Below are positions 31,905 through 39,119 of a stretch of DNA of 64,000 bases, in pieces. A program made the translations under genes and the position numbers. The stretch is from UBA11872 sp965198285. Lineage in GTDB: Bacteria > Chloroflexota > UBA11872. The stretch covers positions 3,286,001 to 3,350,000 of the forward strand of contig OZ240251.1 in the NCBI GenBank assembly GCA_965198285.1, read 5' to 3'. Under the pieces are notes generated by a model, which was given only the letters and a program-made list of their open reading frames with translations, searched no databases and was not told the origin of the DNA. Position 1 is the stretch's first letter, and every line of letters starts with the position of its first letter.

Positions 31905-33872
31905 ATGCCGCGCGACCTTGCCCTGGGCAACGGATCGTTGCTCGTTAATTTCGACTCGCGCTACCGCGTGCGCGACATCTACTACCCGCGGGTCGGCTCG
32001 GAAAACCAGACCGGCGGGCGTGCCTGCCGATTTGGCATCGGCGTGGACGGTCAGTTCTCCTGGATCAGCAACGACGAGTGGTCGCGCGACCTGGACTACG
32101 CCGACAACACGCTGGTCACCAACGTCCGGCTTCGGAACCCGCGGCTGGGCGTGGAGCTGGTCTGCGCCGACGCGGTGGACTTTGACCGTCCGATCTTCGT
32201 GCGCCGGATCGTCGTGAAGAACCTGGTGGACCGCGAACGAACGTTCACGCTCTACTTCCACGCCGACTTCTGGCTGGAGCGCGACGGAATCGGCGACACG
32301 GCCTATTTCGACCCGTGGACACAGGGCATCGTGCACTACAAGCGCAACGTGCAGTTCCTGTGCAACGCGCAGGTTGGGGACAGGGTTGGGTTCGAGGAGT
32401 TCAGCGTGGGGGGCAAGTCCGAAGACGCTTCGCAGGGCACCTGGCTGGACGCCGAAGACGGGCGTCTGGAGGCCAATGCCATTGCCCAGGGGCAGGTGGA
32501 CAGCGTGGGGTCCGCGGGGGTGACGGTGGAGGCCGGCGGGGAAGGCACCGCCCACTACTGGATCGTGGCTTCCGACGACTTCTTTCGGGCCAAGGATCAC
32601 AACGACACGGTTGTAGCGCGCACCCCCGAGAGCTTCATCCAGCGAACCAGAGACTACTGGTCGTACTGGATCACGCGGGACCCCACGGACCTTTGGCCGC
32701 TGGCGCCGCGCAGCCGGAGGCTTTACCGCCGCAGCATGCTGGTAGTGCGCACGCAGATCGACGACGGCGGCGCGATCGTGGCCGCGAACGATAGCGACAT
32801 CCTGCAGTTCGGGCGGGACACCTACAGCTACATGTGGCCGCGCGACGGCGCGCTGGTGGCGGAGGCACTGATCGGGGCGAACCAACGCGAACTGGCCGGG
32901 CGCTTTTTCCAGTTCTGCCGCCGAGCCCTGCAGCCCGGCGGGTTCATGCTGCACAAATATCACCCCGACGGCTCGCCGGGCAGCAGCTGGCATCCCTGGG
33001 CGAACGCCGACCGTCAGCGCGTGCTGCCGATCCAAGAGGACGAGACCGCGTTGGTGCTGTGGGCGCTGAGCCTCTACAACCAGCGGTTTCAGGACACCGA
33101 GTTCATCCGCGGCGTCTATGCCCCCTTGATCAAGGGGGCAGCGGATTTCCTGGTCCGCTATCGCCACGAGCCAAGCGGTCTGCCGGCAGCCTCATGGGAC
33201 CTCTGGGAAGAACGTCTGGGCATTCACACCTTTACGGTCGCCTCGGTGTGGGCAGGCCTGGAAGCCGCCGCGGAGTTCGCGGAAGGGTTTGGCGAGCTGG
33301 AGACGGCCTCTCGCTATCGCACGGCGGCGGCCGAAATCCGAACGGCAGCCCTGAAGCACCTCTACAGCGAGGAGCACCGCCGCTTCATCCGGCGCGTGGA
33401 GGTCAACGACGACGGATCGCTGACGCCGGACCTGAATATCGACGCCAGCGTGCACGGGGTCTGGCGCTTCGGGATGTTCGACGCCGACGACTCGCGCGTG
33501 CGGTCCACGATGGAGAGCGTCCGCGACGAGCTAACGGTGAAGACCCAAGTGGGTGGCGTGGCGCGTTACCAGAACGACTACTACCACCAGGTCAGCAGTG
33601 ACATTCAGACCGTGCCAGGCAACCCCTGGTTCATTTGCACGCTCTGGCTGGCGCAGTGGTACGTAGCGCTGGCCGCGACCTCCGCCGACCTGGAACCCGC
33701 TCGCGACATTCTGGCCTGGGTGACCGCCCGCGCCCTGCCGAGCGGCACGCTGGCCGAGCAGGTTCACCCCTACAGCGGCGCGCCGCTGAGCGTGAGCCCC
33801 CTGACCTGGAGTCACGCCGAGTTTGCGACCACGGTCCAGAAGTACGCCGAGAAGGCCGCGCAGATCGCCTAG
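31905..33872 (+). CDS. Glycoside hydrolase family 15 (glucoamylase-like)
   Basis: 655 residues. The N-terminal beta-sandwich (MPRDLALGNGSLLVNFDSRY, 'VRDIYYPRVG') and C-terminal (alpha/alpha)6 barrel are typical of bacterial and archaeal glucoamylase-type GH15. Catalytic region: YMWPRDGAL near residue 308, WDLWEERLGIHTFT (general acid Glu near 433) and C-terminal LAEQVHP (base Glu) with 'SPLTWSHAEF'. It releases glucose or trehalose-type units from alpha-glucans. No signal peptide, so probably cytoplasmic. The ATG at 31905 has GGAG nine bases upstream. Functionally it fits the GT/GH57 cluster at 17-21.7 kb, though 10 kb away. Divergent from the dehydrogenase gene. Confidence 0.9.
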   Translation: MPRDLALGNGSLLVNFDSRYRVRDIYYPRVGSENQTGGRACRFGIGVDGQFSWISNDEWSRDLDYADNTLVTNVRLRNPRLGVELVCADAVDFDRPIFVRRIVVKNLVDRERTFTLYFHADFWLERDGIGDTAYFDPWTQGIVHYKRNVQFLCNAQVGDRVGFEEFSVGGKSEDASQGTWLDAEDGRLEANAIAQGQVDSVGSAGVTVEAGGEGTAHYWIVASDDFFRAKDHNDTVVARTPESFIQRTRDYWSYWITRDPTDLWPLAPRSRRLYRRSMLVVRTQIDDGGAIVAANDSDILQFGRDTYSYMWPRDGALVAEALIGANQRELAGRFFQFCRRALQPGGFMLHKYHPDGSPGSSWHPWANADRQRVLPIQEDETALVLWALSLYNQRFQDTEFIRGVYAPLIKGAADFLVRYRHEPSGLPAASWDLWEERLGIHTFTVASVWAGLEAAAEFAEGFGELETASRYRTAAAEIRTAALKHLYSEEHRRFIRRVEVNDDGSLTPDLNIDASVHGVWRFGMFDADDSRVRSTMESVRDELTVKTQVGGVARYQNDYYHQVSSDIQTVPGNPWFICTLWLAQWYVALAATSADLEPARDILAWVTARALPSGTLAEQVHPYSGAPLSVSPLTWSHAEFATTVQKYAEKAAQIA

Positions 33873-34023
33873 CCTGCGCCGCGACCGTTCCTCCTTCGAC
33901 AGGCTCAGGGCGAGCGGATACCGATCCGTTCCGTGGGAGTCCGAGCAATCCTGGCGGTACCAATCGTCTCGCGGCAGCGGGATTGCTAAGGTCCGACTGC
34001 TAAGCCTCCAGCCCGCCCCCCAA

Positions 34024-34401
34024 ATGCCTCGACCGATCACTATCACCGTTGGCGACATCGAGATGGACGGCGTGCTGTTCGATACCCCGACGGCCGACGC
34101 CATCTGGGAGGCGCTGCCGATCGCCCGCACCGTGAACACGTGGGGACACGAGTTCTACTTCGATATCGGCGTGCTGGCCGACCAGGAGCCGGACGCCTCG
34201 GACGTCGTTGAGGTTGGGGACCTGGGTTATTGGCCGCCCGGGCTGGCGTTTTGCGTTTTCTTCGGCCGCACGCCGGCGAGCCAGGGCAACGAAGTGCGCG
34301 CCGCCAGCCCGGTGAACGTTGTGGGCCGCATCAGCGATCCGCCGGTCGACGCGCTGCGTCGGGTGCGCATGGGAACGGCAATCCGCATCGAAGCCGCCTG
34401 A
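34024..34401 (+). CDS. Cyclophilin-like fold protein (TM1367 type)
   Basis: 125 residues: PITITVGDIEMDGVLFDTPT, then 'ADAIWEALPI', 'NTWGHEFYFDI', 'LGYWPPGLAFCVFFGRTPAS' and a C-terminal strand. This is the pattern of the small cyclophilin-like proteins (TM1367 / Cyclophil_like), a beta-barrel of unknown biochemical function that lacks the prolyl isomerase residues. The ATG at 34024 matches where the family begins; no strong ribosome site is seen. Confidence 0.8.
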   Translation: MPRPITITVGDIEMDGVLFDTPTADAIWEALPIARTVNTWGHEFYFDIGVLADQEPDASDVVEVGDLGYWPPGLAFCVFFGRTPASQGNEVRAASPVNVVGRISDPPVDALRRVRMGTAIRIEAA

Positions 34402-34438
34402 ACACGAGCCTGTCTGAATCTCTAGTCAATCGCGCGGC

Positions 34439-34467
34439 TTGACCGTTCGCTTATTGTCCGGTAGATT
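34439..34467 (+). promoter_or_regulatory. lexA promoter
   Basis: TTGACC, 17 bases, TAGATT: near-identical in form to the two binding-protein promoters in this window. Expected start near 34474, leader about 80 bases. The spacer holds the candidate LexA operator. Confidence 0.7.
34445..34459 (+). promoter_or_regulatory. Candidate LexA operator, direct repeat GTTC-N7-GTCC
   Basis: GTTC GCTTATT GTCC, filling the promoter spacer of lexA between -35 and -10, where a bound repressor would block polymerase. The same GTTC-N7-GTCC unit occurs at 35968-35982 in the dinB promoter (13 of 16 bases identical including the next G). Direct-repeat LexA sites (GTTC-N7-GTTC) are established for Alphaproteobacteria. 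Confidence 0.65.
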
Positions 34468-34554
34468 GCGATGACAGCCTGAGATCTCAGGCCCGGCGCA
34501 TGGCAAGGGCTGTGTGTTCCGTGACGCCCGAGATGCATGTAAGGACGGCTCTCG

Positions 34555-35154
34555 GTGGGCGATCCGCTGACACAGCGCCAGCATCGTGTGTTGCAGACCA
34601 TTGAGCGGTTCGTACAGGACGAGGGCTACACGCCCAGCGTGCGCGAGATCGGCGCCGTCCTGGGGCTGGCGCCCGCCACGGTGCAACAGCACCTGGAAGT
34701 GCTGGAGCGCAAGGGTTATATCCGGCGATCCGGCCAGTCCCACGGCATCGAGATCCTCAGCGGCGGGATGCCAGGCGGGGTGGTGAACGTGCCCATCGTG
34801 GGCGAGATTGCCGCCGGCGCCCCGATCGACGCCTATGAGGAGCGGCTGGACACTATTGCCGTCACACCCGACGTGTCGCCCGACGGCAGGGCCTACGCTC
34901 TGCGGGTACGCGGCGACAGCATGATCGACGATCACATCTGCGACGGCGACATCGTGATCGTGGAACGGGTCGAAACGATTCGCGACGGGGAGATCGGTGT
35001 GGCCATGCTCGATGACGGCACCGTTACGCTTAAGCGAATCTTCCGCGAGGACGACCGCGTCCGCCTGCAACCGGCCAACGCCGAAATGGCGCCGATCTAC
35101 GCCAACGACGTCCGGGTCCAAGGACGGGTGACCTCGATCATGCGGCGGCTCTGA
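34555..35154 (+). CDS. lexA: LexA, SOS-response transcriptional repressor
   Basis: 199 residues. N-terminal winged helix-turn-helix (LTQRQHRVLQTIERFVQDEG, 'TPSVREIGAVLGLAPATVQQHL'); C-terminal S24-type latent peptidase with Ser122 in VRGDSMIDD and Lys160 in TVTLKRI. The self-cleavage bond is Ala87-Gly88 in 'GEIAAGAPI'. DNA damage triggers RecA-assisted cleavage and derepression of repair genes. GTG start at 34555 with AAGGA ten bases upstream. The direct-repeat operator in its own promoter suggests autoregulation; a second site is in the dinB promoter 1.5 kb downstream. Confidence 0.96.
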   Translation: MGDPLTQRQHRVLQTIERFVQDEGYTPSVREIGAVLGLAPATVQQHLEVLERKGYIRRSGQSHGIEILSGGMPGGVVNVPIVGEIAAGAPIDAYEERLDTIAVTPDVSPDGRAYALRVRGDSMIDDHICDGDIVIVERVETIRDGEIGVAMLDDGTVTLKRIFREDDRVRLQPANAEMAPIYANDVRVQGRVTSIMRRL

Positions 35155-35167
35155 GGCGGCGCGTGCC

Positions 35168-35875
35168 GTGCCTCACATCCAGGATCGCCGCGACGACATA
35201 GCGGACCTGGTGGCGGCGGGCGCCGTTGACGCCGCCGCTCAATGTGCGCTGCTGGCGGTCGATGCCGCCGCGCCCGGCCCGGCAGCCCGGCTGTCGGCGC
35301 TGCACCTGGCCAGCCTGGGGGTTCGATACGCCGCCGAAGGCAACAGCGCCGCCGCGCGCGAAGCCTTTGACCATGCGCTGGACACGGCGACCGGAGAATC
35401 CGAGCACGACGACCTGCGGCCGCGTCTCTATCGCAACGTGGCGGCGGCGCTGGACGCTGCCGGCCGCCATGCGTCAGCAGCACGTTGCCTGGAAGGCGCC
35501 GTCGAGCTGGGAGCTGACGGTGCAGCCGTGTGGCAGGCGCTGGGCCGAGCGCGTCTAAAGGCCGGAGATTCGGTCGGCGCCCTGGAAGCACTGAATCACG
35601 CCCAGCGGCTGAATCCCACGGCCGCCGTAACCGCGGATCTTGTGCTGGCCGAGCTAGCCGAAGAACCGTCGTCGGCAGCGGCGCGGCGCGCCCTGGCCCG
35701 TCTGGAGGCCAGCCGGCCGGACCGCGCCTCGGTCCGTTGGAATTTCGCCCTGGCCCGCGCCCACCAGCTGGCCGGTGACATCAGAGCGGCCACGGCCGCT
35801 TTCCAGCGTGTCCTGGAACACGCCGACGGCGAACTGGGCGCCCAGGAACTGGCCCAGGCGCGCAGCGGCATCTAG
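35168..35875 (+). CDS. Tetratricopeptide-repeat-like protein, 235 aa
   Basis: Ala-rich helical hairpins repeat through the protein: 'GNSAAAREAFDHALD', 'GRHASAARCLEGAVELG', 'GDSVGALEALNHAQRLNP', 'GDIRAATAAFQRVLEH', which match the TPR consensus. Probably a protein-interaction scaffold. No signal peptide or catalytic motif. GTG start at 35168, 13 bases after lexA's stop, so it is probably co-transcribed with lexA and thus SOS-controlled (inference). Confidence 0.7.
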   Translation: MPHIQDRRDDIADLVAAGAVDAAAQCALLAVDAAAPGPAARLSALHLASLGVRYAAEGNSAAAREAFDHALDTATGESEHDDLRPRLYRNVAAALDAAGRHASAARCLEGAVELGADGAAVWQALGRARLKAGDSVGALEALNHAQRLNPTAAVTADLVLAELAEEPSSAAARRALARLEASRPDRASVRWNFALARAHQLAGDIRAATAAFQRVLEHADGELGAQELAQARSGI

Positions 35876-35967
35876 CGAAGCGTTCCACCCGCCCGGCGAT
35901 TCCAGGCGTGTGAAGCGCGAAGGCCCGCCTCTTTCCTGACCACTGACGGCCGGCGACGAGCCCGTGT

Positions 35968-35982
35968 GTTCGTTATTTGTCC
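35968..35982 (+). promoter_or_regulatory. Candidate LexA operator in the dinB promoter
   Basis: GTTC GTTATTT GTCC; its last six bases (TTGTCC) are also the predicted -35. Same half-site spacing as at lexA. Confidence 0.65.
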
Positions 35983-36005
35983 GTATGTTTTTTGTACGGT
36001 ACTAT
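35977..36005 (+). promoter_or_regulatory. dinB promoter, probably giving a leaderless mRNA
   Basis: TTGTCC, 17 bases, TACTAT. Predicted start at about 36012, which is the A of the dinB ATG; there is no Shine-Dalgarno before that ATG. Confidence 0.6.
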
Positions 36006-36011
36006 CTAGCC

Positions 36012-37265
36012 ATGGCCACAGCATCCGTCGCGATTCCCACTCGCCACAGCCAGCCCGCCGCCTGGATCGGCCAGCGCGTGATCATGCACGCTGACATGGA
36101 CGCGTTCTATGCGTCAGTCGAGCAGCGCGAGCAGCCGTCGCTGCGGGGTCGCCCTGTGATCGTGGGCGGTTCAAGGGATGCGCGGGGTGTCGTGACGGCT
36201 GCGTCTTACGAGGCCCGCGCGTATGGAGTCAGGGCGGCGATGCCGCTGCGGGAGGCCGCAACGCGCTGCCCCCAGGCTGTGTTCGTGCCGGGCCGCATGC
36301 GCCTCTACTCCAACGTGTCCACTGAAGTCATGCGGATATTCCGGTCGTGCACGCCGCTGGTGGAACCGTTGTCGCTGGACGAGGCATTTCTGGACGTGAC
36401 CGGCTGCGAGCGGCGCTTTGGCGCTCCGGACGAAATTGCCGAACACGTGCGGGCGGAGGTTCGCGCGACGGTTGAGTTGCCGATTTCGGTTGGCGTGGCC
36501 ACCAACAAGTCAGTCGCGAAGATCGCCTCGACGCTGGCCAAGCCCGACGGGCGCCGACTGGTGCCGCCGGGCCAAGAACAGGAGTTCCTGGATCCGCTTT
36601 CAGTGCGGATGATCTGGGGCGTTGGTCCAAAGACCGAAGCCCGCCTGGCCGGCCGCGGCATCCGCACGATCGGCGATCTGGCGGGCCGGGACCCTGAACG
36701 AATGCGTGAGTTGCGCAAGCCCGCCGCCCTGGCGCGCGGGATCGATTCCCGCGACGTGGAGGCCGAGCGCACGGCCAAGTCCGTGGGCAACGAGGTGACG
36801 TTCAGCCGCGACACCAGCGACCGCGAATTGGTGCTGCGTTACCTGCGGCAACTCGCCGATCACGTGGCGCGCCGCCTGCGCGCCAAGCGACTGGCCGGAC
36901 GAACGGTCGCGCTAAAGCTGCGCTACGCCGACTTCCGAACGATCACGCGGCAGGTCACGCTGGACCTGCCGACCGACCAGACACGGGACATCTTCAGCGC
37001 CGCCCAGGATCTGCTGCTGCGCGAGGCGCGCGACCGGGACGTCTACCGGCTGGTCGGTGTTCACGTGACCGGCATTCAAGGGGAAGCAACTCGGCAACTT
37101 GCGCTGAGGTCAGTAAGCGAGCGCGACCGGCGCCCGCTGGAAACCGCGATGGACGAGGTTCGGGCGCGCTTTGGCGACGCCGTGATCACGCACGCCGCCC
37201 TGTTGGGATCGAGCGCCCGCATGGACAGGGAGCGCTACGCCTGGCGCGAGGACGTGCTGGGATGA
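36012..37265 (+). CDS. dinB: DNA polymerase IV (Y-family translesion polymerase DinB)
   Basis: 417 residues. Palm/fingers: HADMDAFYASVEQ (Asp28, Asp30) and SLDEAFLDV (Asp123, Glu124) are the metal-binding carboxylates. 'GVATNKSVAKIAS' follows, then the helix-hairpin-helix 'WGVGPKTEARLAGRGIRTIG' and the little-finger domain. The C-terminus lacks an obvious beta-clamp peptide, although 'AALLGSSARM' occupies the usual tail. It copies damaged DNA with low fidelity. The ATG at 36012 matches family starts; the frame to 35964 lies in the promoter. Regulation by LexA is indicated by the operator overlapping the -35. Confidence 0.94.
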   Translation: MATASVAIPTRHSQPAAWIGQRVIMHADMDAFYASVEQREQPSLRGRPVIVGGSRDARGVVTAASYEARAYGVRAAMPLREAATRCPQAVFVPGRMRLYSNVSTEVMRIFRSCTPLVEPLSLDEAFLDVTGCERRFGAPDEIAEHVRAEVRATVELPISVGVATNKSVAKIASTLAKPDGRRLVPPGQEQEFLDPLSVRMIWGVGPKTEARLAGRGIRTIGDLAGRDPERMRELRKPAALARGIDSRDVEAERTAKSVGNEVTFSRDTSDRELVLRYLRQLADHVARRLRAKRLAGRTVALKLRYADFRTITRQVTLDLPTDQTRDIFSAAQDLLLREARDRDVYRLVGVHVTGIQGEATRQLALRSVSERDRRPLETAMDEVRARFGDAVITHAALLGSSARMDRERYAWREDVLG

Positions 37266-37328
37266 CCCGTCGCGTTCTTCGGCTCTGGAACGTTCATAAA
37301 GCGACTGTTGCCTGCAAAGGAGCGCCTG

Positions 37329-37925
37329 ATGCCGCGACTGCCCGATGATTTCCGCGCCCTGCTGCGCCTCGAAGCGGCCAGCGGCCACGCGACGGCGGAG
37401 GCCGCCGTGCCAGGCAAGTCTGCCGATCGGATGGCGATGGCCAAGCTGGGCCGTCTCTACTGTTACGCCCTGCGGCACCCGGCCGGCGGTCGGGATCAGG
37501 TGCTTCTTGAAGTGGCCCGGCAAACGCTGCGGCACGGCCCTGCCCACGTTCTGGGCCGTCGGACGCGCGAGGCGCGGCTCTTCATCAGTTGGGGGCATCA
37601 GGTGCACCGCGAAGTGTTCGCGGCGCGCGCCGGTCTGCGGTTCGAGCCGGGGCGAACTCCGCGCCAGTTGGTGGCCACCTGGCGTTTCAGGTTCCCGGTC
37701 GTCGATCTGGTGCTGAGCGACCTGCATCGGCGGATGCGCGACTACACGCTGGTCGTGGAAGACGGCACCCGCCGCTACGTGCACGACGGGTGCGGCATCC
37801 GGCTGGAAACGACACCGGCGCGGACGCTGTTCGAAATGGAGCCCCAGGGTGGGGAGACGTACGCCGTCGCTCTTCGCGCCGGCTTAGGCACTCGGACTTC
37901 GCGCGGCTTGGTGGTCCAGGCCTGA
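37329..37925 (+). CDS. Hypothetical protein, 198 aa
   Basis: Not recognised. AAAGGAG lies seven bases before the ATG at 37329, the best ribosome site in this region. It is Arg-rich with helices in the first 90 residues ('TREARLFISWGHQVHREVFA') and a probable beta sheet afterwards ('VATWRFRFPVVDLVLSDLHR', 'DYTLVVEDGTRRYVHDGCGI'). It sits between dinB and the SbcD-like gene, 63 bases after dinB, so it could belong to the same transcript and a repair-related role is possible but unproven. Confidence 0.6.
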   Translation: MPRLPDDFRALLRLEAASGHATAEAAVPGKSADRMAMAKLGRLYCYALRHPAGGRDQVLLEVARQTLRHGPAHVLGRRTREARLFISWGHQVHREVFAARAGLRFEPGRTPRQLVATWRFRFPVVDLVLSDLHRRMRDYTLVVEDGTRRYVHDGCGIRLETTPARTLFEMEPQGGETYAVALRAGLGTRTSRGLVVQA

Positions 37926-38021
37926 CCGCGGCCACGCACCAGGGGGGTGATACCATCATTTCCGTCAGGCCGTGCGGATTGTGCAGCCTGCGACACGGGA
38001 GGCAAGGATGAGCTTGTTTCC

Positions 38022-39119
38022 GTGCGTATCGTTCGCCCACTTGAAGGGCGTGCCCGTCTCGCGGTAGCTGCCGGGTTTCAGCTCGGCGCGTGGCCCGCGG
38101 CGCTGGCGCCATGCCAACGTGAACTCTTCAGCACCCTCACCCATCGCGCCTTCGCGGGCGTCCTGGAGCAGGCGGCGCGCGCCGGATGTCAGGCCTTCAT
38201 CTGCGGCGGTGGGCTGTTCGCCGACCCTCTCCCGTCGCTGGAAAACGTCCGCGCCGCGATGGCTCCGCTGGGGTCCGCGCGTCGCGCCGGCATCACCGTC
38301 ATTGCGACCGGCGAACACTCCGGCCAGGACACGAACGGCACGAGCTTTCTGGCCGAGGTCGGGCTGATCGACGCGGTGTTGGACGCGCAAGGCCCAACGT
38401 CCATCCTCGTTTCGGCCGCGAACCAACAGATTGCCCTGGTAACCGGCGGCGCGAGCGGAGACCTGGACGCGGCCGATCTGATCGTCGCCCTCGACGCGCC
38501 GGCGGGCAATGCCGCTGAACCGACACCGCCGACCGGTATTGTCGACGTCGTCGTCAATACCTGGGCCCCCAATGCGGGGTTTGATCGTCTGGACGAAGTT
38601 CCAGTGATCGAGACCGGTTGGGCGGGTCCGTCACTGGACCGCGAGACGCAGCCCGGCTTCGTGGTGCTGGACATCGATCCCGGCTCGGGCGTGACTCCCA
38701 CATTTGTTGAGACCGAAGCTCTGCGGCCCGCGCAGCTGGTTGTCGACACACCGCATGTGGGCGCCGAGGTTGCGCGCATGATCGAGCCGCACTTTGGCTC
38801 GGCCGCCATCCTGGACGTGGACCTGACCGGGCGGGTATCGCGGTCGGTCTGGCATGACGTCGATCCAGCAGGGCTGATTGAAGGCGCCGCGACGGCCGGC
38901 AGCTTGCTGCGCTTCGCCATCGACCGGCTGGTCGTTGACGAAACGGAGAACGAGACCAGCGCACCCGAGCGCCCGTCCTTCCTGGTCAATGCACGGCGCG
39001 TGAGCGAGCGGCTGGCCGCGGCCGCGGACGATGACAGCCAGCGGGACATGGTTGCCGAGGCCCGAGCGCGCGTTGTCGAGATCACCCGTCGCCGTGAACC
39101 GACGAAGGCCGTGGCGTGA
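38022..39119 (+). CDS. Degenerate Mre11/SbcD/YhaO-like protein
   Basis: About 365 residues. The first 105 follow the Mre11-type metallophosphatase layout, but the metal ligands are gone. 'AGFQLGA' (18-23) stands where 'SDLHLGA' is expected, 'CGGGLFADP' (61-69) where GDLFD-P is, and 'ATGEHSG' (95-101) where GNHD is. 'HRAFAGVLEQAARAGCQAFI' fits the helix-strand between motifs 1 and 2. The rest is a beta-rich region ('WAPNAGFDRLDEVPVIETGW', 'PGFVVLDIDPGSG') like the capping domain. A nuclease role is therefore unlikely. The start is uncertain: GTG 38022 fits the fold, GTG 37947 is the longest. It is coupled by a GTGA overlap to a Rad50/YhaN-like gene, which supports the assignment by context. 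Confidence 0.55.
   Translation: MRIVRPLEGRARLAVAAGFQLGAWPAALAPCQRELFSTLTHRAFAGVLEQAARAGCQAFICGGGLFADPLPSLENVRAAMAPLGSARRAGITVIATGEHSGQDTNGTSFLAEVGLIDAVLDAQGPTSILVSAANQQIALVTGGASGDLDAADLIVALDAPAGNAAEPTPPTGIVDVVVNTWAPNAGFDRLDEVPVIETGWAGPSLDRETQPGFVVLDIDPGSGVTPTFVETEALRPAQLVVDTPHVGAEVARMIEPHFGSAAILDVDLTGRVSRSVWHDVDPAGLIEGAATAGSLLRFAIDRLVVDETENETSAPERPSFLVNARRVSERLAAAADDDSQRDMVAEARARVVEITRRREPTKAVA

Noticed and set aside
31812..33167. 451-codon open frame on the minus strand
   Set aside because: Antisense to the GH15 glucoamylase, whose motifs are intact.
37302..37318. Third LexA-type site (GTTC-N7-GACT) before the 198-residue hypothetical gene
   Set aside because: The second half-site is GACT, not GT(T/C)C, and no promoter lies there.
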